A stretch of 64,000 nt of DNA from Chelonoidis abingdonii (Eukaryota > Chordata > Testudines > Testudinidae), in contig NC_133770.1 in assembly GCF_003597395.2 (NCBI RefSeq), forward strand, positions 90,015,641-90,079,640. The letters run 5' to 3'. Of this stretch, positions 35,421 through 48,744 are shown piece by piece. A program made the translations under genes and the position numbers. The notes beneath the pieces are model-generated. The model saw nothing but the letters and a program-made list of their open reading frames with translations, did not search any database and was not told where the DNA came from. Each line of letters begins with the position of its first letter. The first letter of the stretch is position 1.

Positions 35421-38400
35421 AGCTGTCCTAGACCTGGTTCACTCCATCACACCTGAACCTGGCTTATAGAGCCCCTCAAAGCCTAACGAATTCAGTGCAG
35501 TTGGATGCCAAGTAAACAGATTTACTTATTTTTCTATGAACTAATATGTAACTATAACATTTTAAATACCTTTTATCACACAGTGGGGTTCTCTACCTCT
35601 CCCAAAGCTTTACCATATTGGTGAACAGTCCCAATACCCAGGATATGTGCAGTTAAATGAAGTAAAATAGATACTTAAGCATTCATATAACACATTTGCA
35701 ATTTTCTAACTTAATTCAAAGCATGATATATACAGCTGAGATGAAAAGACTTTCATATCCATTCATTAATTGCAGTTGCAGTAAAGAATATATCTTCATT
35801 AGAAGGGAGCTGATGCATGTTGAAAAGAATGACCAATACTCTTAATTTCCATGTTGAATTAATGGTTGCCATTATAAACTTTTTTATTTTAAGAGGATAG
35901 GGATTTATAATACCCATGTGATTGCTACAGGGCTCTTTTCTTTTTAATCTTAAATCACCTGACAAGAATTGACAATGTACTACTATAACCTAGAGGCCAG
36001 ATTTATGTAAACCTGTGAAGCAAATGTTAAAACAAACAGCAAGTGCATAATTACATTCTGGGATGCCTGCAAATTGAAGTGCGCTATTATAGCAGGTCCA
36101 TCCTCCTTCCTCAACTCTGAGCTCAGAATACTCATAATTGTAGTTCAGTCAGCCATAGAAGATGTGGCTGGCTTTTTTTTTTTTTTTTAATAGCTACATG
36201 TCCTGAAGGTGGCATCTCCTTGCTGACTGAGCACCTAGCACAGCCCTGGAGACCAGATGGAGCCTCACCTCAGTGATGACTGGAGAGGAATTGAAGGGCT
36301 GTAATTTGATCACCTGAACCCATAACTGTAATAAGGGTAGAGGTCCCACCACTGACTATGGAGACTGAAGACAGGTGGTCCTTTCAACAGCCTGCCTCCA
36401 GTAATCAGTAACATCTCTCTCATCCCAAATGTATGTTAATTGAACAAAAAGGGAATCTGCCAGGGAGCAAGGATTGATCTGTCTCCTCTTCATGAGGCCA
36501 CATGCTACAGATGCATATAACACCAGGTTTGTTGTAACACCTATGGCTTACACAGATGTCAGAGGCAGAGAAAAAATGAGCAGAGTTTGCTTACATGGGC
36601 TCTCCTTTTCATCACCTCCCACATCTGTACTGAGGCCCTGTGCTGTCAAGCTGGGTATTCTCTTCTTGCCCTGGCCTACGAAGATACACTTTTCCCCTAG
36701 GTAGCTCATCACACTGCATAGCCAGCATATATGACCTGCATGCCTGCAGAAAACCATATTCCAGACATGTATCTCTTCAGCTGAATGCATTAAGATTTTT
36801 CAACAGAGCACGTTGTACCTAGTGCCTAAGTGATGATCACTGCATCTATAATAACACAGTGTTTCATTATTGTATGCACTTCTTTTTTGATAATTTCTCC
36901 AACTTGGTTTTGAAATTAACCATATTGAGCACATCACTGTGTGTGGGAGCGGGATGGGTGAGCCTTTTTAAAGAAAGATATTGGAGAACAGTGTATCCAC
37001 CAAAGTGACAAACAACTGCAGTTCAGTAGGACAAATAAGACTATCTAGATAAACTGATTGTGCACTGTTGTATTGTCTTTAAAATTTTTCTTCAGTCACA
37101 GTCTCACCCCTAAACTAGGGCTGCAGTGACTCACACACAAGATCAAAGTAAAAATTATTTATAGTGTGACTGTAATATGTATAATGTACACGAGGAAATT
37201 CTAGTGGGATCTGCATTACTGGATTTTATGTACAATTGAGTTATTAACCTAACACATACATTAGTTGAGGATACTGTATTTTAATCAAGTGCCTTGCATT
37301 CAGTCCACTTACTGGGACACAATACCACTAAGAATTTAAGTATTAAACAGTGTTGAATGAATGAGTTCATGTGTTAACATTTGCCTTTGGTTACTTATTA
37401 CTTTTAGTGTACTTGCTGTGGCTAGCAGTCTTGTGTTTGATGGAGATTCCCATCTGGATAGGCTTACCCTCTTTAGTCTTGGGGGTATACCCTATAATCT
37501 GCTTTCTTTACCTCAGGTTCAGAAGCATTCCCAGTGTCTAACTCCAAGCTATTGGAGCAGACCAATTAACTCCAGAGTCATCCTGAACAATGGGCGCTGG
37601 GAAGGTTTGTAAGCTTTGGTTCTAAAGAAATCCAAACTCTTAATAATATAATGTGTGTCATATATTGTAAAATATATTACAAAGATTATTTTTTTTACCC
37701 AAGGAATTATAAACAAGACAGATGGTTGTGAAGCTGGTATTCTGCAGAGCATTAAACCGAGTTTATGTTTGTGACTTGAAGCTGAGTTAGAAAAAGAACA
37801 TTACTGTTACCATACATGCAGAATTGAACTTGATGAGGAATCTAAGGTACAGCCCAATGATGCCAGCTTGGAAATGTTGACTGTGGCAGAGACCTAATTA
37901 CATCTAATATCACATACAAAAAAAAAAAAAGGGAAAAATGTACAGTATAACTGAAGTGTAGGAAAATTCTTCTTCATCTCATGTATTTTGTTGAAGGAGC
38001 AGGATAGACAGTAAGTCCTCATGGCATGAAAATGTACTTGCATGTATACCTTGGTAGGCATCTCGTCTTTTCTATACTGTTGTCCCATGTTACAAGAGAA
38101 AAATGTTGGGATCCTCTTCCCATTGAGCCAAAAAAAGGGAGGGAAGTCATGCTCCTCCTGGACTTGTTTGAGACCCCCAGGGGTAATGACCCCCCAGGAT
38201 GAGTACACATGAACTAGAGAATACAGTTTGTGTCATCTTTATTAGGGAAAAAGTTAGTCTCGGTGTATTTCTATCCCATCCAGACAGAGACTTATTATTC
38301 TCTCTTTCATCCTCTTCTCATAGGCTACTGGCAACAGAAGTAAACGCAATAAATATTGGAGAGGTTAGAAACTGCAGCTTGACCAGTGCTAGCATATCCA

Positions 38401-39980
38401 ATCAGGGAGAACCCAAACCTGGTAAAATCGATCTCAGGACTAAAGTGAGCCATCTTTTGTTGTACAGTAGGGAGAAGGAATTTCAAAGGTTTGTCACCCT
38501 TACATAAAACTAACATTATCCCTGTGTTTTCATGTCCTGTATTTAACAGCCAAGTTGTATGATTCTATAACATACTGTGTAATATAGCACTTCTATGGTC
38601 TGTATACAGGAAAATCCATATTAAACATCAGCTTTCTGAACAGTCAATTACATCTTTATAAATAGTGTTTGGAAGCAGAAGTTCTAGAGGAAGAACAACT
38701 CCTTGTGTATATGAGTCCATGAAGGAAACTGCAATTCTGCACTTCACTTCCTCCCTGTTCCTTATTTCATGCCACACTGCTATGTTTGCATCTTCTGTTC
38801 AACTGAGATTTCGGCCAATATTAACGTAGACATTTTTTTGCGCTCACAAATTCAAGCCTTATTTGCAGATGTCAGTTCATTTTCTGCATTCAGTTCAGCT
38901 TAATCTCTATGGAGTTCACCCTCCATTGCTCTTGTAGGGCTGAGAGATCTTTCTTCACTTCTCAGAGTTTCAGCATCAAGAATTGTTGTCTTTTCTGTGT
39001 CAAAGACTAAAATCAACCGATGGTAATTCCTCCTATCCACTCCATGGTGCCTGTTCCTTCCAGGAGTTATTTTCCAGTCAAAAAGTGCTTCACTCTTATC
39101 TGAACTTTCTACTTTGGGCCACTTTTATAAGACATCCCTTCTCTAACAAGTCCTGTGCTAGCGAGAAGTTTGTGTTTTTTCTTGTTCTCCACCTAAAGAA
39201 CATTCTTTTAACTTATACTCCTCTATTCTATTTAAGAATTAAACTCCAGGTTTCCCTCCATCAGTGTTATGTTAGTCACACTTACAAAAATTTTATACTG
39301 GGTTACTAATTAACAGTGATTAATCCATTGATATAGATGTTAAAGACCAACAGATCAGTAGGTTCTTTTTAACCAGGTAGAACCATCTAGAACATAACTA
39401 CTGATGTATTTATACCTATCTATGACACACACTACTCATGTCTGTAATATGCTTATTTATTAACCCTATATAAACTATTTAGAAATGTGCCCTTAATATA
39501 AAGTGTGACTATTATTTCTCAGAACTAAGAAAAGTCAAGCTCTAGTTCTCACTCCTTCTGTCCAAGGCATGATCCTTCCACCATCATCTCCATCAACTTT
39601 TACCAAGATATTTACAGCAATCTAACAGCACATGACCAAATGATCTCTTCTAAATCTCAGTCCTCCCACCCAAATATAACTGGATCAAGCAAAACAGAGC
39701 CCATTATGATGCTAGTCAATTGAGCCCATGACTTCAAGATGGATGGTCGCTGTGTATAAAACCACTTCCTCTCCCACTTACTCCAAACCGTTCTGCCATG
39801 GCAGTTGGATCAGAATTGTAGGCAGTGAGAATGAGACGGAGAGGTCTATAATTGAGGGATGGGTGTTTTATGGAGTGAGTTAACAGAATAGTGGGTGGAG
39901 GTATCCTGCTAACAGAACAAAGGGGAAGGCTCTGTGTTCCAGACAGGCCAGGAGACATCATGATTCCCCCATGGGACTCA
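35421..39980. other. No gene seen
   Basis: About 4.5 kb with no recognised element or exon apart from homopolymers (poly-T 36173-36188, poly-A 37918-37931). Frames of up to 108 codons are AT-driven. Confidence 0.4.
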
Positions 39981-39984
39981 AGTA

Positions 39985-40232
39985 ATTGCGGTGTAGACAT
40001 ACCCCAAATAGCAATAAAACACCTGTGGCTGGCCTGGGTCAGCTGACTTGGGCTCACAAGGCTTAGGCTGTGGGGCTGTAAAACTGCTGTGGTGACATTT
40101 GGGGTGGAGTCCAAGCTCTGGGACCCTGAATGTCTACACAGCAGTTTTTAGCCCCTGAACCCAAGTCAGCTGACCATGGCCTGCTGCAGCCCTGTCTCAG
40201 GTCTTTTATCCCTATGTAGATGTACCCCTAAG
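39985..40232. repeat. MITE-like long hairpin element
   Basis: Arms pair over most of the length: 'gggtcagctgacttgggctc' (about 40038) with 'cccaagtcagctgacc' (about 40160), and 'ctgtaaaactgctgtgg' with 'cacagcagtttttag'. Ends carry GTAGACATACCCC and GTAGATGTACCCC type sequence. Same family as 4225-4478. The ends are approximate and there is no clear target duplication. The 126-codon minus frame overlapping it is not a gene. Confidence 0.65.
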
Positions 40233-40234
40233 AG

Positions 40235-41670
40235 ATCTCATTCAGGGTGGAGGAGCTTAGTCTACGCCACTTGGAGCTAGAGTAGGTCCTGTGTATACTG
40301 CAGTCACATAGCCACATCCATTGTAGATTACTTTTCAGTTGCTATGTAACTGAGCTCTGGAAACTAAGCTTTTTTTAAAAAAATAAAATAAATACACAGT
40401 AAACCTCACATTGACATCTCAGTTTAACCTGGTGGGATGGGACATCCCAGATTAGGGGAACTAGGAAACCTGTGACTGCAGGTTTTGCCTCAGTGTAATA
40501 ACTAGCCCTGCACAGACTTCAGGAAGAATGAATTTGTCACCTTCTCCCTCCCATTCCAAATCCAGCTCATGCTTTCCCCTATTCTACAAGAGTTGTTAAC
40601 CTTTGCTGTCATTTCATTCATTCTCTCCACTCATGTCTGATGCTCCGGCCCTATTCAGGCATCCTGACTCTCTCAGCCTAGGTTATGGTAGGTTGCAACC
40701 CACTCTTCTGCATCTTGTTCTCACACACTTTTTTTTTGGTTCAGCAAGACATGATTGCTCTTGTATTTTGCTGAATTGATGATGTCCTAGTCCCTAAGCA
40801 TAAACTCTACCTCTCTGTGGAGACCCAGTATAAGAACTATACAACACTTGGTGCCTAACCTATTGATTATGTATTAATGATATTGATTACTTAAGAATGC
40901 CCAGTTGACAAATTAATACACTGAGGCTTGTAGGTTCTAGTCCCCGTCTACACCCCCAGATTAGGCTCAATGTTAGAATTATATTAATTTGGGAATCCCA
41001 ATGTGCACAGCTGCAATACTCTCACTAGGAAAAAAGTCTATATTTGTAATGCAAAGTTACAAACATTATAACCCAGCAAGGTAAATAGAGATAACGTAAA
41101 ACAGGTTTCTGAGCATCCATATACTCTCAGCTTCCCTTGCAGAACAATCTGAAGTGTTAGCCATTATCTTCCTAATCACCATCACCAGTGGTAGCCCATA
41201 CTGACATCTCCCAAGGCACGCAGGCAGGAATAGAGCTTTTATAATGTGTTATGTTGATGCCATTATGCCTAATGTATATTCAATAGGGGTTTCAGCCCCT
41301 TTTCCTTATCTGTATTTCCTCATCCTAATATTGGGGTGCCCTGTTTTCTCTTAGGCTAACTCATTAGTTCCCTGTGTGCTCATCAATATTTATATCACTT
41401 AGTCATCATGACAACTTGTGGCTAGCACATTGCTGACAACCTATATTGGCAAAATCCCCCAAATACTCTAACTGGCTTTAACTGGTACATTGCAGCATAT
41501 ATAAATATCAGCAGTTTAACACACTTACTCCATGTAACATTCTGTATGGTAACTTATGATCTAGGGTCACTTACTGGTAAGGTGCTTATGCTAAGTCTGC
41601 TTTTGGCCCTATGTCTTGATTAGTTAGCTATTTTCTTATGGGCTTTGAGCTTGTAGGCTTATTGCATTAC
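40235..41670. other. No gene seen
   Basis: Unassigned AT-rich sequence. I recognise no element ends. Confidence 0.4.
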
Positions 41671-41673
41671 TTA

Positions 41674-41956
41674 GGGCTTGTCTACATTACCTGCTGAATC
41701 GACGGGCAGAGATCAATCCTGCAGGGGTCAATTTATCGGGTCTAGTCTAGATGCAATAAATCGACCGTTGATGCCAGTACTCCACTAGGGCGAGAGGTGC
41801 AGGCAGAGTCAATGGGAGAGCGTTAGCCATCGACTTAATGCAGTGAAGACACTGCGGTAAGTAGATCTAAGTATGTCAATTTCAGCTACTTTATTCGTGT
41901 AGCTGAAGTTGCATAACTTAGATTGACCCCTTCCCCTCCCTACTGTAGACCAGGCC
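41674..41956. repeat. PIF/Harbinger-type MITE, TTA target duplication
   Basis: Left end GGGCTTGTCTACATTACC; right end reverse-complements to GGCCTGGTCTACAGTAGG. TTA flanks both sides (41671-41673 and 41957-41959). 283 bp, non-coding. Same family as 46033-46313: both contain 'agtactccac' and a 'gtagctgaagttg'-like subterminal block. Confidence 0.88.
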
Positions 41957-41959
41957 TTA

Positions 41960-42710
41960 TTGCCTTATCTAGCAAATATCTGCCTCTAAAGGGCTACATT
42001 TTTAAGTTTGACTTAAGACCTCAAAATAAATGGGACTTAAATGGTGCACCATTGTTTCCTGGCCCTGTGCAGTGGTGTCAATTCCAACAGCCCCAATTAT
42101 TCCTTTCTCAATCCTGGCATTTGGCATTACAGGCTGGTATGTTCAACTGTAAAAATACAACTGTATTTGTGCAACCATGTTCGGTACAATGATATGACAA
42201 AGAGTAGGAAAGGAGTCTGTGCTCCATCTTCAATAGGCAGAAGCACTTTCCTGCAGTAGCTATATGCAATATATTGCAACAATGCATTACCATTATTTCT
42301 CCCATTCTTTAAACATTGCAAACAGTAAGTATGTTAATCTGTCCTGGGCCTGATTCAGTGCTGAAGCATGTGCCCAGCTTTAAATTAATGAGATTACTCA
42401 CATGCTTGAAGTTAGGCAGATGTTTCAGTACATTGTTGAATCTGAACCTTTCTTACATCCTCTTCAGTACTTGGCTAGTAGTTCACTATGTATGTTTATA
42501 TAATTTCACACCTAGAAGGTGAAATGCTTTACTTACACCTTCCAGGCCTGAAAGGTCCCTCTTGTTAGACACATCTTGCATAGTCCTATCTTTGTTCCAA
42601 TCAACTTGTAAGTAACGTTAATCTTTCAATTATTAACTGTCTCCATTCTCAGGCTTGGTTTGATTCATTATTGTCTAGCTGAGGTTTTCTTTCAGTTACT
42701 GTCCATTTGG
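41960..42710. other. No gene; repeat motif at 42340-42430
   Basis: 'gcctgattcagtgctgaagc' and 'gagattactcacatgcttga' form a fragment of the dispersed repeat seen at 5.6 kb. No exon seen. Confidence 0.45.
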
Positions 42711-42711
42711 G

Positions 42712-45200
42712 TAAGAACATAATGACATACTGGGTATGACCAGTGGTGGTTCATGCATTATTCAAGGTGTGGGCATATAATGGATTTATATAGCGGTATT
42801 ATGATATTTTCTGTCTTATCTATCCCTTTCCTATTTTTTTCTTGTATTCTGTTAGAATGATTGCTGCTGCACATTGAGCAGATGTTTTCAGAGAACTATC
42901 CACAGTGACTCCAAGATCTTTCTTGAGTGGTAACAGCTAATTTAGACCCATCATTTTGTATGGATAGTTGGGATTATATTTTCCAATGTGCATTACTTTG
43001 CATTTATCCACATTGAGTTTCATCTGCCATTTTGTTGCCCAGCCGCCCAGTTTTCTAAGATCCCTTTGTAACTCATGGTCATCTGCTTTGAACTTGACCA
43101 TCTTGAATAATTTTGAATCATCTGCAGATTTGGCCACCTCACTGTTTACCCCTTTTTCCAGATCATTTATGAATATGTTGAACAGTACTGGTCAAAGTAC
43201 AAATTCCTGGGGGACACCACTATTTACCTCTCTACACTGTGAAAACTGATAATTTATTCCTACTGTTTCCTGTCTTTTAACCAGTTACTGATCCATCCCT
43301 TTTATCTCATGACTGCTTACTTTGCTTAAGAGCCTTTGACGAGGGACCTTGTCAAAGGGTTTCTGAAAGACAAGTACACTATATCCATTTGGTCACCCTT
43401 GTCCACATATTTGTTGACCCCCTCAAAGAATTCTAGTAGATTGGTGAGGTATGATTTCCCTTTACAAAAGCTGTGTTGAATCTTTCCCACCAAAGTGTGT
43501 TCATTTATGTGTCTCATATTCTGTTCTTTACTATAATTTCAACCAATTTGCCTAGTACTGAAGTTAGGCTTACTGGCCTGTAATTGCCAGAATCACCTCA
43601 AGAACCCTTTTACAAAACTCATGTTGCATTAGCTATCCTCCAGTCAGAGGCTGATTTAAATGATAGGCTACCTACCACAGTTAGCAGTTCTCCAATTTCA
43701 TATTTCAGGTCCTTCAGAACTCTGGTCCTGGTGCTTATTACTGTTTAATTTATAAGTTTGTTTAAAACCACCTCTTATCAACACCTCAGTCTGGGATAGT
43801 TCCTCCAGATTTTGTCACCTAAAAGTAATTGCTCAGATATGTGAATCTCTCTTACGTCCTCTGCAGTAAAGACTGATGCAGAGAATTGATTTAGCTTTTC
43901 TGCAATGGCCTTGTCTTCCTTGAATGGTCCTTCAGCACCTTGCTTGTCCAGTGGCCCCACTGACTGATTGGCAGGCATCCTGCTTCTGATGTACTTAATT
44001 CCCTCCCCCCCCCCACCTGTTTTCTTGTCCTTTGCTACTTGCTTTTCAAATTCTTTGTGGGTCTGCCTAATTATACTTGACTTGCCAGAGCTTATGCTCC
44101 TTTACTTTCCTCAGTAGGATTTGACTTCCAATTTATAAAGAATGCCTTTTTGCTTCTAACTACTTATTTTACTCAGTTATTTAGACAAGCGGGGAAGTGA
44201 TCCTTTTGCTAGGTTTTTATTTTTTTTAATTTTTTTTTTATTTGAGATACACATTTAATTTGAGCCTCCATTATGGTGTTTTTAAAAACAAGTTTCCATG
44301 CAACTTGCAAGCATGTTGCTCTTGTGACTGTTTCTTTTAATTTTCATTTAACTAGCATCTTCATTTTTGTGTAGTTCCCCTTTCTGAAGTTAAGTGCTAC
44401 TCTGGTGGGTTTCTTTGGTATGCTCTTCTCTTCCCCCTCCCCCCACCCCGCATATAAAATTCAATTACATTATGGTTGCTATTATTGAGCAGTTCAGCTA
44501 TATTCACCTCTTGTCCAGATCCTGTGCATCACTTAGAATTAAATCAAAAATTGCCTCACCCCTTGTGAGTTCCAGGACTATCTGCTCCAAGAAGCAGTCA
44601 TTAATGGTGTCTAGAAATTTTATCTCTGCATCCTGTCCTGAGGTGACTTGTACCCAGTCAATAGGGAGATAGTTGAAATCCCCAGTTATTATTTGGATTT
44701 TCTATTTGTATAGCCTGTCTAATCTCCCTGAGCATTTCACAGTCACTATCCCTATCTTGGTCAGGTTGGTAGTATATTCCCCTGCTGTTATATTATTATT
44801 ATTCTATAATGAAATTTCTATCCATAGAGATTCTGTGGTACAGTTGATCTAAGATTTTTATCATATTTGACTCTACACTTTTTTCCCACGTATAATGCCA
44901 CTTTCCCACCAGCATGACCTACTCTGTCATTCCTATATACTTTGTACCTGGTATTACTGTGTCCCATTGAATGTCATCATTCTGTCAAGTTTCTAGGTTG
45001 CCTGTTTACATCAATATGCTCATTTAATACCAGGCACTCAAGTTCCTCCCTCTTAATATTTAGATTTCTAGCATTTGTATACAAGCACTTATAAAATTTG
45101 TCAATATTTAGTTGTCTGCCTTCATATGATCTAATTGATCGGACATACTTTTATCCAATTCCAGTTGAAACTCCCTCCTAATACTGTCTGTCCTCACTAG
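42712..45200 (-). mobile_element. CR1 LINE copy C, includes endonuclease region
   Basis: The longest CR1 here, on the minus strand. 42712-42760 is the 3' end with an internal deletion relative to copies A/B. RT is degraded (SADDSKLF replaces FADDTKLL near 43125). 43778-43978 reads DKAIAEKLNQFSASVFTAED, a conserved CR1 linker. 44600-45100 covers the endonuclease, with a GDFNYLPIDWV-like motif around 44640-44680. Many stops and indels. The upper limit is approximate. Confidence 0.85.
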
Positions 45201-46029
45201 TATTCCTTACATAAGCATGCCTATATTAAGTAATAGTGGTGGTTGTATACTTCAACAAATCTATACCAGTTTGCTGAAGTTAAAAACATTCTAATTTCCT
45301 TCATCTGTGTTCATATAACAGCCACCATCTTGGCAGATGGGTTTCTATCTGGAACTTTTAAGGCTAAGAACTTGAGCTAATGATCTTATCTCGCTGGCCG
45401 AGAACTGTAACAGACTGCTGTGATAATTGGGCCTACCAACTTGTTTTACAATTGAGTTCACAATTAGGGTAAGTGAAAGTTCAAGAGCTGTCACAATAAC
45501 CTGTGCTAACAAATGTTGATGGGGAAAAGGTTCAAAGAAGAGACAAACACTGAACTGGTACAAACAAAAATGCCTACTGATATAACTGTAGGACTATGTT
45601 AAAATCATGTTTGGTAAACAAGAATGGTGTGAAACCAGAAATCAGTGAACCAAAATTGGTGTGTCAGAAACTAGGCCTAATGGTTGGACAAAATTAATGA
45701 GGAAATCAGCTATTCCACCCACCATTCCCTTTGTTGGTCATTAAAGACAGAATTTGTGGAGAAAAACTGGCTACTGGAGCAAGCTTCACCATCATGGCTG
45801 CCACGCGCACACACACGCACCCCAGCTCCTGGGACCCCGACCTTGGATATTCTGATCCTGAGAGACTTCCCAGCCAGACCAGCCAGGGGGCCTATATGAT
45901 ATAGCCACCTCTACCAGCTCCAGCTGAATCCCAAACTCCACTTGGGATGAAATTTGGATTGGATTTCAGCAGCTCCAGCCCATCTCAGCTAACTACTTCT
46001 CTTTTCCTCAGAAGACCGTTATTACCATC
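45201..46029. other. Unclassified, possibly LTR-derived
   Basis: 45400-46029 and 46317-46520 together look like one interspersed repeat split by the MITE at 46033. Phrases such as 'cagaaactaggcctaatggtt' and 'aattgtctttacctcaggagc' look repetitive, but I could not fix termini. No gene. Confidence 0.35.
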
Positions 46030-46032
46030 TAA

Positions 46033-46313
46033 GGCCATGTCTATACTTACCGGGGATCTACACTGCTGTGATCAATGCAGCGGGGGTCGACTTAGCGAGT
46101 CTACCGAAGACCTGCTAAATCAACATCTGAGCGCTCGCCAGTCAATTTGAGTACTCCACCAGAACGAGAAGAGTAAGGTAAGTTGACCAGAGAGCGTCTC
46201 CTGTCCACACAGCACAGTGTAGACACCTCAGTAAGTCGACCTAAGGTACATCGACTGCAGCTATCTGAGTAGTGTAATTTAGGTCAACTTACCCCAGTAG
46301 TGTAGACAAGGCC
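46033..46313. repeat. PIF/Harbinger-type MITE, TAA target duplication
   Basis: Left end GGCCATGTCTATACTTACC; right end reverse-complements to GGCCTTGTCTACACTACTGG. TAA flanks both sides (46030-46032 and 46314-46316). 281 bp, non-coding, sister of the copy at 41674-41956. Confidence 0.9.
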
Positions 46314-46316
46314 TAA

Positions 46317-48740
46317 GAGACTGTCAAACAATTGGGCTTTTCCTTCTGAAAACTCTTTTCCCACTACACGGAATAAGGCATGTTGTCAACATGAAAGCCT
46401 CACTTAATACTTTACATTTCAAATGCTTTAACTGTTTTTCCTTTTAATAAAAGATCTCTTAAAGACAATTGTCTTTACCTCAGGAGCCAGGAAGACTTCC
46501 TGGGGGGTGCAGACTCTGTCTCCCAGTTTGCTCAGTAAGCTGTTTCCTCAACTGCTTGCTTTGTTAACTTATACATAAATATACTTTCATTGTCCCCTGC
46601 CTGTGATCAAGCCAGTCAGACAGATAAATCCGCTTTCCTTTTTCTAGGGCTGGCTTGATTTGTGCGCTGACCCCAAAATGCATTTTAATGATGTTTCCAA
46701 TAAACATGCATAACTCGTACATACATCACACAATGATATACCTGACCAACGCATCACCAGTTTATACAATACCTTTTAGATATACTCCCTGCCCCACACT
46801 GTTATAATATGTAACAGGCCTGATATAAGTTATAGTGCCCCCTCTTCTCCCGCCAATGAGCTTTGAGGGGCTCTAGAGTTAAACTTGTCCAACACTGTTT
46901 AATGTTGGACAGTGACGGGGTTACATTAATTCCATCTAAATTAATACAAGACTCACATCCTCTGGATCAGGTACAGAAGAGGACACAACCTACACTGATC
47001 AATGGGTTACATTCACTCCTCTTTGTATGTTCGCTTTCCACAAACAGTCTGCTGAATAAGTTCACTTTCTTAACACCAAATTTTAAGCATCTCATAGAGA
47101 TTATTCACAGAGAGCAAACTTGGAAGTTTTATGTGTAAACGGTCACACTGGAGATCTGATTCTAGGAATTGTGCCGAGCCAATTAGGGAACAGGAACACC
47201 AAGTGACCATAATGTTCAATTAACCGTAATGCAACTAAAGATGAAAATATTATAAGCTCATGCAAACCATCTACAGAACAAGATTCATTTATAGAAATTG
47301 ATTTGTTGAATAGCTTTGAACAACAAATTTGAGACTAATCATAAGCTTCCCATGGACAATACATAAAAGAAGCTAAATTTTTATCAGATAAACTTTCTAG
47401 GAATCTTTTCTAGCTGTATTCAGTAACTACATCATATGGTGTAAGCGCTTGTTTTTTTGAACAGTGGCCCTGATCCTACAAATGGTTATGAACCTGCTTA
47501 CCTTGACTGCCACGAGCAGTCCCATTGAAATCCAGGGAGTAGTTAAGTGAAGCACATGCTCAAATATTTGCAGGTTTGAGGCCTGAATTTGTACTTTGCT
47601 TCCAGCTTCGAAATTCTTGTGGTGCATCACATCCTCATCTTCCAGTGGTAAAAGGATGTTCCTGATCGTTGATCTGCCTCAAAGTATTTCTTCTGTTACA
47701 TTTCCAGGGGTGTATGTTTTTTGCAAGACCTAATTGTTAGGCTGTTCTCCCTGAAGGCATGGGAGTCCTCCATATAATTTGTGTCCTATTAAATGTTCTA
47801 AAGGAGAGAATCTGCATTCTAATAGTGCTGTGAGATAAGCAATTTAGCTTCTCAGCTAGGCCTAAGCAGGCGGTTCAATTCAAATCTGACATGCTCTGTG
47901 CTTTCCTGGGTCAGTGGCTCCCCAAAAGTCCCCTATCACAAGTCCTCCTCATAGTCCTGCTGGGCTAGCTATTTCCTTCATTAACCATTCCTGATCACTT
48001 TCTAGGTCTTTGGAGAGCACCTTTTATCCACAGAGTTTTCTTCCTTGTGTGAGACTGTCACTATTACAAACTATCTGTGGGTCAGGAAAAAGAATTTTCC
48101 TGTGCCATGAAGCAAAGTCACTTGTGGGACTTTCCCCAATATATATTTTTTAAATACTTCAATAGGTTCCCCCCCTACTTAAATCACCTCTTTCTCATTC
48201 TCTGCTTTCCTCTATCTCTTGGCCGTTCCCTCACATTAAAAACCTGAACTGTGTGCCTTTTGCCAAGTTGGAGAGGGAGAGTTGCAACTGAATTTTTCCT
48301 ATTTTTAAAAAATGTTTGTTCTTTCCCCTGGTGCTGTGTGAAAGACCCACATGAACAGGGTGGCACTGATTGGCTATAGAGGGGAAACAATAAAAGTGAC
48401 CATACAAAAATATCTGGCAAACACATAAAAAGAACCTCTTTTGCTAATCTTTTCCAGTTATAGTAATGTTAAGTGTTACTTGTAGCAATAGTCATAAGTG
48501 ATTCAGTGATTGTTTGTTTGTTTTTTCAATGTAATTTGACTGTCCCTTTAAGCTTCCTCTCTGCTTAAACTGCCTGGGTTAGCTTCTCAAGGCCCTGCTG
48601 AAATCAATAGATATTTTGCTACTAACTTCTCTTGGAGTAGATTCTGCCCCTTATTGTCCAGACACCAACACCAGAATAAAGGTTTCATCAACACAGGAAT
48701 AGCATTGCTGCAGGGATGCTGAACTAACCATGTGTAGGAC
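46317..48740. other. No gene seen
   Basis: 47460-47570 ('ctgatcctacaaatgg', 'cagtcccattgaaatccag', 'aagcacatgctcaaat') is a fragment of the 5.6-kb-type dispersed repeat. The rest is unassigned. Confidence 0.4.
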
Positions 48741-48744
48741 TCCA

